64,000 nucleotides of DNA from an uncultured Veillonella sp. (GTDB taxonomy: Bacteria; Bacillota; Negativicutes; Veillonellales; Veillonellaceae), in NCBI RefSeq assembly GCF_937981445.1, contig NZ_CALJON010000008.1, positions 124,001-188,000 of the forward strand. Reading direction: 5' to 3'. Positions 27,412 through 36,193 of this stretch are shown here, one piece after another (position 1 is the first letter of the stretch; every line of letters starts with the position of its first letter). The notes beneath the pieces are model-generated. The model was not told the DNA's origin. It made no database searches and saw only the letters and a list, made by a program, of their open reading frames with translations. Position numbers and translations under genes: made by a program.

Positions 27412-29226
27412 CTATTTAACTTCAAGTTGTATCATCATACCATTTTCTTCATGTTCTAAAATATGGCAATGAACCATGAAAATGCCTGGTTTCGTGAATT
27501 TTACTTTAAGTCGTACTGTTTCACTAGGGCTTACTAATATGGTGTCTTTTAAGCCCTGTTCACTTGGTGATACAGGCTTACCATTACGTGTTAACACTTC
27601 AAATTGAACTCCATGTATATGGAATGGATGAATCATGCCCATCATAGCATTATCAGCATTGGTAATATCCCAAATTTCCGTGCTACCTAATTTACTTGTT
27701 AAATCAACACGATCCATGGAGAATTTCTTACCATTAATAGTAACTGCTTCGGCCATACCAGACATGACTACATGTTTGTCTGCTTTTTGTTCATTAATAG
27801 ACGCTACATTAGATTGTAAGTCTTTATATGTTTCAAAGTTCATATGCCAAGTAGGAATCGGTTCTACTGGGGCATTAGCAAAATTGGCACCCGCTCTAAA
27901 TTGAAGCACTGTAACTGCCCCATCTTGAGTTACCAAGCTAGGGAGTTCACCTTTATACTGAGAGAAATCAATTAATAATTCTGCCCGTTCCCCTGGTACA
28001 AGCGTCACTTTGCGTTGTGATACAGGCGTATTTAACAGTCCTCCATCAACAGCAATTTTTGTAAAACGACTGCCATCACTTAAAGCAACTGTGTAATTAC
28101 GAGCATTCGAGCCATTAAGAAGACGTACGCGAACTAATTTACGATTCACTTCAAAGTACGGATTAATTGTGCCGTTAACAACCAAGGTATCTCCATAAAC
28201 ACCATCAGCATTATATGCTTGGTCATAATCCCATTGATTTGTATCTGTAAACGTTCTGTCTTGAAGAACTACCGGAATATCATTGACACCATATTCCTGT
28301 GGTAATCCCAAATCAGCTTGCTTATCATCATTGATAATTATAAGACCAGCTAAGCCCTTATATACTTGACTTGCCGTACTCCCCATATTGTGGGGATGAT
28401 ACCAAGCCATCCCAGCCCCTTGTTGAACAGTAAATTCAATTGAACCAGTTCCACCATTAGCCTTGATTGGATAATGTGGGCCCCCGTCTACATCGGAACG
28501 AACTACGAGACCATGCCAATGAAAGGTTGTATCTTCTGGTAAATTATTTTGTAAATTAATTCGAACCTTTTCGTTCGTTTTCATAAGTAATACAGGTCCT
28601 AGCACATCGCCGTTGTAACCATAAGTAGCCGTAACGGCACCTTCTTTAATTGCACTATGACCACTTTGAGCCGTCACATTATACACCACACGGCCACTTT
28701 CATCAGCTTCCCCTTTTAGTACCGGTGGCAAAGCTAAAGGCCGTGCTGCTTGCGCAATAGCCTTAAATGGTACTACATCATCTACTCCATGACGCATCAT
28801 GTGATGCCCATTAGAAGAGCCCATTTGATGTCCCATGGAATTGCCCATATAATGACTCATGGACCCCTCCATACTATGATTCATAGACATATCCATACCA
28901 TGATTCATGGACATATCCATGTGATGCATTCCAGACTGGCCCATACTTTGGTGCATTTCTTCCATATGGTGAGCCATACCGGCTTCCATCATAGAATGCA
29001 TATCTCGATCCATGTCAGGATGCATGCCTTGGCCCATTTTATGATGCATGCCCTCACCCATATCATGTTGCATCTCTTGAATCATATCTTGTTGCATTCC
29101 TTGATGCATAGAACTCATACTTTGATTGGCATATGCATGTCCCGTATATATGCTGCTTGTTAAAATAGTAGCTACTAACAATGCGGTGCGAAAATTTTTT
29201 CTAGATTGATTCTTTAATAGCTTCAT
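27412..29226 (-). CDS. Exported multicopper oxidase with a Met/His-rich N-terminal region
   Basis: A 604-residue cupredoxin oxidase. All copper-ligand motifs are present: HWHG near 236, WYHPH near 272, HPFHIHG near 534 and HCHILEHEENGMM near 589 with the axial Met. A Sec-type signal peptide covers about residues 1-34; no twin-arginine motif is seen. Residues 35-145 are extraordinarily rich in Met and His (dozens of M, H and D in short near-repeats such as MDMSMNH), probably a copper-binding or copper-delivering segment (inference). CueO has its Met-rich insert elsewhere, so the placement is different. Likely role: cuprous ion oxidation or copper tolerance in the envelope. AGGAG-like site and ATG are clear. 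It is a lone gene. Confidence 0.92.
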   Translation of the reverse strand: MKLLKNQSRKNFRTALLVATILTSSIYTGHAYANQSMSSMHQGMQQDMIQEMQHDMGEGMHHKMGQGMHPDMDRDMHSMMEAGMAHHMEEMHQSMGQSGMHHMDMSMNHGMDMSMNHSMEGSMSHYMGNSMGHQMGSSNGHHMMRHGVDDVVPFKAIAQAARPLALPPVLKGEADESGRVVYNVTAQSGHSAIKEGAVTATYGYNGDVLGPVLLMKTNEKVRINLQNNLPEDTTFHWHGLVVRSDVDGGPHYPIKANGGTGSIEFTVQQGAGMAWYHPHNMGSTASQVYKGLAGLIIINDDKQADLGLPQEYGVNDIPVVLQDRTFTDTNQWDYDQAYNADGVYGDTLVVNGTINPYFEVNRKLVRVRLLNGSNARNYTVALSDGSRFTKIAVDGGLLNTPVSQRKVTLVPGERAELLIDFSQYKGELPSLVTQDGAVTVLQFRAGANFANAPVEPIPTWHMNFETYKDLQSNVASINEQKADKHVVMSGMAEAVTINGKKFSMDRVDLTSKLGSTEIWDITNADNAMMGMIHPFHIHGVQFEVLTRNGKPVSPSEQGLKDTILVSPSETVRLKVKFTKPGIFMVHCHILEHEENGMMIQLEVK

Positions 29227-29706
29227 ATTATATCCTCCAAGTCATTTATAACTACAATCTAATTACAAACCCCATTTATTTTGTACAAATTTTACATAAT
29301 GTACTGTTAACTAATTTGTTTTCCTATAATACCCAACTAGAGTATCCTATCCTAAGCTCTCCCCTATACTATCATCTCATAGCACTTTACTCAATAAGGG
29401 GGTATATAGTAACGAATTGTATCCCCTAACTAGCTAATCCAATATCCTCTGACCATACCATAAGAGCATAAAACAACACAGTAAAATTCACAAAATAAAA
29501 TGTAAGTTCTATACAAATATAACGCTAGATCAAGTGCTACTTAATCTAGGGTTATATTTCGTGTATAGTGTACAACTTAAAATTGCTATTATACAGGATC
29601 TATGGCAATCCAAAAGTCTCTTTTCTTTTTCTCTATTTGCTACACACCTGTTTCAACAACCGGTGTAGCGCTCGTAGTATATACACCTTTAACCTAATGC
29701 TGACGG
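29227..29706. other. Intergenic region with a small hairpin and no gene
   Basis: AT-rich. The only structure is a 12-bp hairpin with one mismatch (29519-29530 with 29544-29555) without a clear U-run. No promoter for the oxidase gene could be placed with confidence. Confidence 0.5.
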
Positions 29707-29747
29707 TTTATTTAGACTCTTGATTGTCACATCCACAGTCTAATAAA
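29707..29747 (-). terminator. Possible terminator of cysE
   Basis: An 11-bp hairpin (29707-29718 with 29737-29747) shortly after the cysE stop. It lacks a good U-run, so the call is weak. Confidence 0.35.
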
Positions 29748-29769
29748 ATACCAAAATTAAATTAATATC

Positions 29770-30399
29770 TTAAATAAACCAAGCCATTTCATCAGTCATA
29801 TCTTTTGGTGTAAATGCTACTTTATGCCGTGGTCGATGTTTTCCACCTGATACTACATGAATACTAGGCTTATGACGTCTTACAGCAATATTTTCTGGTT
29901 CTGTTTCGTAAATAACCACATGTTCAGGTACATCGCGCTTAATGACTAAATTACAGCCAATACGGCTACCACTGCCTACCGTAATATCGCCTAGCACTTT
30001 CGTGCCAGCGCCGATAAGTACATCATTACCTACTGTAGGATGCCGTTTCACACGGCGTGAACTCATCCCCCCAAGGGTAACCCCATGGAATAAAGTCACA
30101 TCATCTCCTACAATGGCAGTTTCACCAATCACCACGCCCATACCGTGGTCAATAAATAAACCGCGTCCAATCTGTGCACCAGGGTGAATTTCTATGCCGG
30201 TAGCATTCCGTGCATGCAACGCCACACGACGGGCCAAAAGTTTAAAGCCATGCTTATATAAACGATGGGCAAAGAAGTGCCAAAACAATGCTGTAATATG
30301 CGGATATGTCCAAAGCACCATGAGCACCGAAGTGGCTGCTGGATCAGAGTCCATAACTCGTTTAATATTATACCGAATAGATTTCCATAATTCTTTCAT
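29770..30399 (-). CDS. cysE: Serine O-acetyltransferase
   Basis: A 209-residue left-handed beta-helix acyltransferase. The hexapeptide repeats begin near GIEIHPGAQIGRGLFIDHGMGVVIGE, the active-site His region of SATs, and continue to GSGSRIGCNLVIKRDVP. An N-terminal helical part precedes them. It makes O-acetylserine from serine and acetyl-CoA for cysteine synthesis. The ATG at 30399 has GGGAGG four bases upstream; a GTG at 30411 is the alternative. It lies 142 bases after cysK on the same strand, so it probably shares the cysteine T-box transcript. Confidence 0.93.
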   Translation of the reverse strand: MKELWKSIRYNIKRVMDSDPAATSVLMVLWTYPHITALFWHFFAHRLYKHGFKLLARRVALHARNATGIEIHPGAQIGRGLFIDHGMGVVIGETAIVGDDVTLFHGVTLGGMSSRRVKRHPTVGNDVLIGAGTKVLGDITVGSGSRIGCNLVIKRDVPEHVVIYETEPENIAVRRHKPSIHVVSGGKHRPRHKVAFTPKDMTDEMAWFI

Positions 30400-30541
30400 A
30401 GGGCCTCCCACACTTGAAGTTCCTAAGTGAATTCTTAGTCCCTAGTCCCCAGAAGTAAAGTCCCCCATAGTTGAGTCCTCTCTCATAGACCCAATCACTA
30501 GGTATTTACTGTGAAACCTCTTTTACTAAGCCCTTAATCAC

Positions 30542-31462
30542 TTAAGCTTTTACGTATTCAACATCACCAAATTCGAGCATAGATAAGTATTTTTCAACTC
30601 CATCTGGAGCAATAGCAACTACTGCTACACCAGGGTTTTGAGCACCTAAATCTTTTGCTACTTTAATTGCTGCACCAGCAGAAATACCAATGCTAATGCC
30701 TGTTTCGCGCATAAATGTTTCTACTTGTGCAATCGCTTCTTCATCGCTTACAGTTTTAACTTCATCCATTAAGCTGCGATCAAAGTTTTCAGGAATAAAG
30801 CCAGCGCCAATACCTTGAATCTTATGCGCGCCACCTTTACCTTCAGAAATCATTGGAGAACCAGCTGGTTCAACAGCTACGGCTTTTACATCTTTTTTAA
30901 GCTCTTTTAATTTACGAGCCACACCAGTAAATGTACCACCAGTACCAATACCAGCAACTACGATACCTACATTAGGCACTTGTTCAAAAATTTCTGCCCC
31001 TGTAGTTTCATAATGAATAGCAGGGTTAGCAGGGTTAACGAATTGACCAAGTGTAACGGCAGATGGATTAGCATCAAGAATTTCTTGAGCTTTTGCAAGC
31101 GCACCTTTCATACCAGTTGCTTTTGGAGTCAAAATTAATTGAGCACCATATGCTTTTACTAATTCGCGGCGTTCTTTACTCATACTTTCAGGCATCAAAA
31201 TCACTACTTTAATGCCAAGTACAGCACCTAACATAGCAAGAGCAATACCAGTGTTACCGCTTGTTGCTTCTACTAAAATAGTATCAGGTTTAATCAAACC
31301 TTTATCCTGTGCGTCTTTTAACATGCCATACACAGCACGGTCTTTTACGCTACCACCAGCATTGTATTTTTCTAGTTTTACATACACATTGCTGTCTTTA
31401 ATTTGATATACTGGGGTATTACCAATCAATTGTAATGTATCATTTACAGGTTTTGTACTCAT
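30542..31462 (-). CDS. cysK: Cysteine synthase A (O-acetylserine sulfhydrylase)
   Basis: A 306-residue PLP enzyme. The PLP lysine is in KYNAGGSVKDRA near residue 38, the substrate loop is EATSGNTGIA, and the phosphate-binding loop is GIGTGGTFTG near residue 175. It joins sulfide with O-acetylserine. The ATG at 31462 has AAGGAAGAG upstream; an earlier in-frame start at 31483 includes this site. The gene lies right behind a cysteine-specific T-box and in front of cysE. Confidence 0.96.
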   Translation of the reverse strand: MSTKPVNDTLQLIGNTPVYQIKDSNVYVKLEKYNAGGSVKDRAVYGMLKDAQDKGLIKPDTILVEATSGNTGIALAMLGAVLGIKVVILMPESMSKERRELVKAYGAQLILTPKATGMKGALAKAQEILDANPSAVTLGQFVNPANPAIHYETTGAEIFEQVPNVGIVVAGIGTGGTFTGVARKLKELKKDVKAVAVEPAGSPMISEGKGGAHKIQGIGAGFIPENFDRSLMDEVKTVSDEEAIAQVETFMRETGISIGISAGAAIKVAKDLGAQNPGVAVVAIAPDGVEKYLSMLEFGDVEYVKA

Positions 31463-31637
31463 AATAATCTCTCTTCCTTTCAAAAATGACGATACGTATT
31501 ACATACTGTTTTTAAATTCATAAATCTATAAATCCATGGTAAGTAGCGCTAAATTTCATACATTCAGAGATTTATAAATTTATAAACATGTGGAGCCTTT
31601 GTACCTTTGTAAAATTTTAATCTAAGGTTTAATGCAA

Positions 31638-31980
31638 TAAAAAAAGCCCTCAGTCACTATTGTGACCAAGGGCGATAATCGCGGTTCCACCTTGATTCAT
31701 CTAATGCACTTTTATTTAAGAGCATTAAATATCTCTAACTGTACAGGTCTTAAAGACTGTATACAGATTCGCTGTAACGGGCGACACCCGAAAAAAACTC
31801 CCCTACTACTCATCAGCGCATTATCAAGGGCGACTCCGTCAACCTCCATAAGCTTTGCCTTCATAACTCCAAGATGCACTTCCATATATGTCCTATGACC
31901 CGCTCTCACCGTCCGGGCTCTCTGCACATATTCTCATATATGTACTCTTCTCTTCATCGTCTGATTTCTATTCAAATCGT
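31638..31980 (-). promoter_or_regulatory. T-box riboswitch, cysteine specifier (TGC)
   Basis: On the minus strand the leader has Stem I with an AGTA loop-E strand, an AGAGAG/GGTGAGAG distal loop, and the specifier loop GAAGTGCA. The codon TGC is at 31876-31878. The T-box sequence AAGGTGGAACCGCG is at 31680-31693. A terminator (31646-31673) with a U-run follows. Uncharged tRNA-Cys should pair with it and allow read-through into cysK. Confidence 0.95.
31641..31673 (-). terminator. T-box terminator upstream of cysK
   Basis: A stem of 5 + 5 bp around a small internal loop, with a TATT apical loop (31646-31673) and a U-run. It competes with the antiterminator formed by the T-box sequence. Confidence 0.9.
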
Positions 31981-31986
31981 AAACCT

Positions 31987-32015
31987 ACTATAACACTATG
32001 AATTAACCCTGTCAA
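31987..32015 (-). promoter_or_regulatory. Promoter of the cysK T-box transcript
   Basis: TTGACA (32010-32015), 17-bp spacer, TATAGT (31987-31992) on the minus strand. Confidence 0.88.
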
Positions 32016-32085
32016 CTTCTTTTTTACAAGTTTATTTGCAAGGCCTCATTATAAATCGTTTTTCTTTTATTAATTCAGCTAGCAA

Positions 32086-32112
32086 AAAAGCCCATAAAAA
32101 TGGGATTTTTCT
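32086..32112. terminator. Small terminator after the Lys-rich protein gene
   Basis: A short CCCA/TGGG stem extended by A-run and T-run pairing. It can work on both strands but is thermodynamically modest. Confidence 0.6.
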
Positions 32113-32175
32113 ATCATAGCCATACTAACAGTATAAGCTAAAATATAGGCGTAATCAATATACACTTGAATCTTG

Positions 32176-32691
32176 CTAAGCATATATAGACATATGTGGT
32201 TTACCATCCTTAAGGGGCATTGGCTTCTTTCCCTCTTTTTTCTTACCCTCTGTCTGAGGTGCCTTTGGTGCTTCTACCTTGTGATTATTTTCATTACCTA
32301 CCGGTTTTTCTATTCTCTTACGCTCCTCATAGTCCTTTGCAAGGGCTATACGACGCTTCTCTTTAACTTCACTGCTTACAGTTGGCTTTTTGTGATTCTT
32401 TTCAAAAGTATCATGCTTTTTATCCTGGTTTCGATCTTGTTTCCTATCTTCTGCATTGTACTTCTTATCTTCTGCATTGTACTTCTTATCTTGTGTATTG
32501 TGCTTCTTCTCTTGTGTATTAGTCTTCTTATCTTGTGTCTTATCTAAATTCTGTAACCCATCCCACTGCATATAAATAGGACGATTGGCACCTTCATACG
32601 GCTCTACTGATGCTGCACTCACAATGAAACCAAATGAGTTAGCCCATAACGTAACTGCCGCCACTGGAACAATAAACACAAACTTCTTCAT
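32176..32691 (-). CDS. Exported Lys-rich repeat protein of unknown function
   Basis: A 171-residue protein. The first 28 residues (MKKFVFIVPVAAVTLWANS...SAAS) are a Sec signal peptide. The middle has near-repeats of DKKYNAE and NTQDKK type, and the whole mature part is highly basic, hydrophilic and Cys-free, so it is probably disordered. I recognise no family. GGGAGG precedes the ATG at 32691; an upstream start at 32715 would place the signal peptide internally. It may bind anionic polymers such as cell-wall glycans or LPS (speculation). The gene stands alone. Confidence 0.7.
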   Translation of the reverse strand: MKKFVFIVPVAAVTLWANSFGFIVSAASVEPYEGANRPIYMQWDGLQNLDKTQDKKTNTQEKKHNTQDKKYNAEDKKYNAEDRKQDRNQDKKHDTFEKNHKKPTVSSEVKEKRRIALAKDYEERKRIEKPVGNENNHKVEAPKAPQTEGKKKEGKKPMPLKDGKPHMSIYA

Positions 32692-32997
32692 AATATAACC
32701 CTCCCTAATTTGCATTATTATGCTATTTTAAACCATTAGTTGCATTTTTATAACAAAGTTATTCCATCCTTTGTATCATAGATATACAGGTACATGCAAC
32801 AATCTATATTAACCGATAGCCTGTTAATCTACCGGAGCATGCTTATACTATACGCATATTTTATGAGATAGCTGTGAATAGTCCGTGAGTATAAAATGAG
32901 TTTTTTCTAAAATTTTCTTCATTTTATTTTTGGGATATAATAGCATTTTTATGCGCATTGTATTCATCTTATAATCATGAAATTATTTTTTTGAAAA

Positions 32998-33028
32998 TAC
33001 AAATACAAATACAAATACAAATACAAAT
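32998..33028. repeat. 6-bp microsatellite
   Basis: Five perfect tandem copies of a tacaaa hexamer in AT-rich DNA downstream of the orphan RNA. Confidence 0.85.
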
Positions 33029-33125
33029 CCGAATTTAAATCTAACCCCAAACCTAATCCTTATCTTTACCCTCAGCTTAAAGCAACGGAAACTCTAAAAA
33101 CTACTGTATCCAAATCTATACAGCT

Positions 33126-33406
33126 AATTACAAATAAAAAAGATGCCTTACGGCGGCGGATCACTAATAATAAGATAATGTATCTATCATTAGCAATAGC
33201 GCCACCTTGGCATCTTGCATATAAAACGAAAAGTGCCCCAGCCCTTAGGGAGGAGGCTGAGGCAAGGTGTTCGTACATGTTTGTACTCACGATTAGGTAT
33301 AGGTATTTAGAGGTTTAACAAGTAGACTCGCATGATAGTAACTCCGGGATAAAGAGTTAAAACCAAGTGTAATCACTAGGGAAAGTGATTACTGTTCTCT
33401 TGTTAT
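33126..33406 (-). ncRNA. Orphan structured RNA, about 280 nt, family not recognised
   Basis: The transcript between a good promoter and a long terminator folds strongly on the minus strand. In order there is a perfect 8-bp hairpin GTAATCAC/GTGATTAC; a GGTTTTAAC/GTTAAACC helix that encloses AACTC/GAGTT; a small GTAC/GTAC hairpin; a 9-bp GCCTCAGCC/GGCTGGGGC hairpin; and the terminator. A possible 8-codon ORF (MRVYLLNL) with a CGGAG site lies inside the second element. The only longer ORF runs through the terminator and is not credible. No gene follows on this strand for about 430 bases. I could not match it to tmRNA, 6S, RNase P or a riboswitch class. Confidence 0.6.
33127..33214 (-). terminator. 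Long terminator of the orphan RNA
   Basis: GATGCC (33209-33214) pairs with GGCATC (33132-33137) and pairing continues through GGTGGCG/CGCCGCC and a TTATTA-rich part, over about 80 nt, followed by six U. Confidence 0.8.
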
Positions 33407-33412
33407 GTACAC

Positions 33413-33441
33413 ATTATAACATGTAAATCTAATAAATTCAA
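33413..33441 (-). promoter_or_regulatory. Promoter of the orphan RNA
   Basis: TTGAAT (33436-33441), 17-bp spacer, TATAAT (33413-33418) on the minus strand. Confidence 0.8.
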
Positions 33442-33864
33442 TATGTAATTTCTATTTTTTTCGATTTATTTTTTGGACACATAAAAATTAACATAAATGC
33501 CCGCCACACAACGGTTTTTAGATAAACTCACACCATATTTTCCATACTTTAAAATAAAATCTTACTAAAATTTTACTACATTTACAAAAAATTTACGTGA
33601 CATGTGCAACATGTAGTCAAAAATAATACTTTATATTTTACTGCACCATATGAATGACACACGTCAACATGTCCATCTACACAGTACATTTAACATTTTT
33701 GCAGTACATTTAGCATCTTTACAGAATATTCAACGGCCCAATTACGTAGTACTTAAATACACTCTCTTTTAATATCATCTTACTTGTGTCATTTTATAAT
33801 TAAATAGCTACATTCTTATAAATGCTACTCTTTAATCATTTACTTTCTTAAGTAATTTTGGTTC
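33442..33864. other. AT-rich intergenic region without a gene
   Basis: No credible ORF or strong fold. Two short direct repeats (gcagtacattta- and agcatcttta-like) occur near 33690-33720. Confidence 0.5.
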
Positions 33865-34482
33865 TTAAGTCCGATCTTTATAAGATATATGTGCTTTAAC
33901 CTGTTCGTCTATAATAGGCCAGGCCGTTTCGTACATATACCGATACCCCAATGTATTAGGATGTACATCACCAGCAAAGATAATCTCTTTTCGTGCATCC
34001 GCTGCTAGTAAGGCGTCATAAAAATTAATCACTACCAAGCCTTGCGCCTTTGCATAAGCTAAAATTAGTTCCCCATAGGCCTTTACTACGGCATTATCCC
34101 CATCAGGGTCAAAATCAATATGAGGTGGCAGACCCAGAATAGGTATTGCCCCAAGGGATTGAATATATGCCACATTTTTCTTCAACATGTGAAAACAATC
34201 TTCAGCCCTGCGACCTTGCAAAATATCATTGGTACCGCCCATGATGATAATAAAATCATAGGGAGTTTTTGTCATCCCACACTGGCACTCTAAATTATTA
34301 TATATGGCCTGTAAAGTAGCACCATCCACACCGGCATTGCGAAGAATCCACGGACTAGCGCCCTTAAAAGAAGTCTCCTTCTCAACAGCTCGTAAGGCCT
34401 TAATACTCAGCTCAACCCAGCCTTCACCATAGGGCACATCATAACCTCGAGTGAGACTGTCTCCTATAAACAAAATATTCAT
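33865..34482 (-). CDS. SGNH/GDSL-family hydrolase
   Basis: A 205-residue cytosolic esterase-like protein. Block I is IGDSLTRG with the nucleophile Ser at residue 9, block III is GGTNDIL near residue 78, and block V is DVHPNTLGY with the catalytic Asp-x-x-His near residue 175. These make a full SGNH set. The substrate (acyl ester, lysophospholipid or acetylated sugar) is unknown. No signal peptide is seen. It lies about 300 bases after queC on the same strand, separated by repeats, so linkage is doubtful. Confidence 0.88.
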   Translation of the reverse strand: MNILFIGDSLTRGYDVPYGEGWVELSIKALRAVEKETSFKGASPWILRNAGVDGATLQAIYNNLECQCGMTKTPYDFIIIMGGTNDILQGRRAEDCFHMLKKNVAYIQSLGAIPILGLPPHIDFDPDGDNAVVKAYGELILAYAKAQGLVVINFYDALLAADARKEIIFAGDVHPNTLGYRYMYETAWPIIDEQVKAHISYKDRT

Positions 34483-34529
34483 TGTCCTACCCCAGCATTA
34501 AACATCTATCGTTAATTTCACGTATCTAT

Positions 34530-34735
34530 TTCTTTACTTCGCATCCCCATCTTTATTTCACATTTTCTTACTTCACATATCCATCTTTATTTCACATATC
34601 TTCTTTATTTCGCATATTTTTTATTTTATGCAGCTATCGTTAATCTCACACAGCTTAAGCGTATGTTAATAAGTAACCTATGTTAATGTTAATGTTAATG
34701 TTAATGTGAATGTGAATAAATAGCCTATGTTAATG
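34530..34735. repeat. Two neighbouring tandem repeats between queC and the SGNH gene
   Basis: From about 34530 to 34620 there are loose copies of a cttcacatatccatctttattt-like unit. At 34681-34716 a hexamer tgttaa is repeated four times, then drifts to tgtgaa. The 34483-34786 gap holds nothing else. Confidence 0.75.
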
Positions 34736-34786
34736 TGAATCTTGTTGTAATTTTTACTGGCCTTAACTTTTTATCTTACTTAAATT

Positions 34787-35485
34787 CTATTTGTTTTGCT
34801 TTAATAAAGGATCCGTCGTGCCATTCAACTCAAAAGCCTTAATGCGGTCAATGCAAGTACCGCAGGTGCCACAAGGGGTGTCGCCACCTTCGTAACAACT
34901 CCAAGTTAATTCATAAGGCACTTTAAGACCTAAGCCCACACCCACAAGTTGGGCTTTATTTTTATCCGCAAAAGGGGCCACCACTTTCACCTTTTCATAA
35001 GTCCCTATGTTAATAGCCTGACCCATGGCGGCAATAAAGGCTTCACTACAATCAGCATAGGCATTCCCGGCCGCATCATCAGCATGAGCACCAAGATAAA
35101 TTTCAACCTCTTCCTCAGGAAACAAACTCATACCAAGTGCCGCCACGGCCGACATCATGAGACCATTTCGAAATGGCACATAAGTACTGACTATGCCAGT
35201 ACCATCTTCCGCAATCTGTTTCGCATAACTCTTATGACTAATTTCATCTGTAGAGCCTTGCATGAGTGAAGAATTGGAATATTTTAAAATATTCGCTAAA
35301 TTTAATTCATAATGAGGCACTTTATAATACGCCGCAATCTGTCTAGCACAAGCTAGTTCCTTATCATGTTTTTGACCATAAAAAATCGAAACCGCGGCTA
35401 CATTCTCTGCCCCTAAACGATCAATAGCTAATGCTAAGCAAGTGGTAGAATCTACACCACCACTAGATAATACAATGGCTTTCAT
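34787..35485 (-). CDS. queC: 7-cyano-7-deazaguanine synthase
   Basis: A 232-residue PP-loop ATPase. SGGVDSTTC is at residues 8-16, and four Cys near the C-terminus (SCYEGGDTPCGTCGTC) bind zinc as in QueC. It converts 7-carboxy-7-deazaguanine to preQ0 on the way to queuosine. Its ATG is preceded by AAGGAG and lies only 18 bases after the ecfT stop, so it is in the same operon as the ECF transporter. No other que gene is nearby. Confidence 0.95.
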   Translation of the reverse strand: MKAIVLSSGGVDSTTCLALAIDRLGAENVAAVSIFYGQKHDKELACARQIAAYYKVPHYELNLANILKYSNSSLMQGSTDEISHKSYAKQIAEDGTGIVSTYVPFRNGLMMSAVAALGMSLFPEEEVEIYLGAHADDAAGNAYADCSEAFIAAMGQAINIGTYEKVKVVAPFADKNKAQLVGVGLGLKVPYELTWSCYEGGDTPCGTCGTCIDRIKAFELNGTTDPLLKQNK

Positions 35486-35503
35486 TTTATTCTCCTTATG
35501 TGT

Positions 35504-36184
35504 TTACATCATTCCCTGACCATATATAACTAAACCAATTGTAATGGCCAGGAGAATCAAAGTTACCAAGTAATCAAGGCCACGCATACCTACCTTAGCA
35601 ACGAAGCTATGGTCTTCATTGCCAAAGCCGCGGAGTTCCAATGACAGCGCCATTGTTTCCGAGCGACCTAAGGATTTTAAAAGTAATGGCTGCATGATAG
35701 AGCCATAGGATTTACAGCGTTTTAAAAAGTTACTATCTAGTGCTAGTCCTCGGCATGCTTGTGCCTCTTGAACGGCCCGACTTTCGGCAATAAAGTCTGG
35801 CACAAAGCGTAAGGCCGCCGTAAACATAAAGGCATATTCATAAGGGATTTTACACTGTGTTACAAGAGCTGCCGTTAAATCCTGCAATTTAGTTGTCGCC
35901 AAAAGCATAATAAATACCATGGTCATACAGAGCATGCGAAGGCCTGTTACATAAGCCGACTCTAAAGTGCCGCCACCTACGTATTGCACTAAAGATAAAA
36001 ATGCCGCAAAGACAGCCAAAGTAAGTACAGCCTTATATTGTTTTACCAATAAACCGGTTACGAGTAACAATACAAGCTCTAAGCCTAATAATAAAGAAAG
36101 TTCCAAGGATGTTTGAAGTAAAATAGCCCAAATAGAGAAGGCAATGGTCATTAATATTTTTGTAAATGGTACAAGTCGTTTCAT
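35504..36184 (-). CDS. ecfT: ECF transporter transmembrane (T) component
   Basis: A 226-residue membrane protein with about five or six spans. It carries the two coupling motifs of EcfT, ACRG (in EAQACRGLAL) and LRG (in LSLELRGFG), spaced about 45 residues apart, which contact the ATPases. It starts 9 bases after the ATPase gene. It forms the energising module with the ATPases just upstream in the operon. Confidence 0.9.
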   Translation of the reverse strand: MKRLVPFTKILMTIAFSIWAILLQTSLELSLLLGLELVLLLVTGLLVKQYKAVLTLAVFAAFLSLVQYVGGGTLESAYVTGLRMLCMTMVFIMLLATTKLQDLTAALVTQCKIPYEYAFMFTAALRFVPDFIAESRAVQEAQACRGLALDSNFLKRCKSYGSIMQPLLLKSLGRSETMALSLELRGFGNEDHSFVAKVGMRGLDYLVTLILLAITIGLVIYGQGMM

Positions 36185-36193
36185 AATTGCCTC

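Noticed and set aside
28750..29163. 137-codon His/Met-rich ORF antisense to the oxidase gene
   Set aside because: It is the mirror of the ATG/CAT-rich N-terminal repeat of the oxidase.
31712..31927. 71-codon minus-strand ORF upstream of cysK
   Set aside because: It lies wholly inside the cysteine T-box.
32173..32547. 124-codon Leu/Cys-rich ORF opposite the Lys-rich exported protein
   Set aside because: Shadow frame of the AAG/GAT-rich repeat, no start site.
33072..33290. 72-codon minus-strand ORF in the orphan RNA
   Set aside because: It passes through the RNA's own terminator and has a GTG start without support.
33173..33320. Short plus-strand ORF resembling an Fst-type toxin start (LSLAIAP)
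   Set aside because: No membrane segment follows the Ala-Pro, and the stretch is better explained by the minus-strand RNA.
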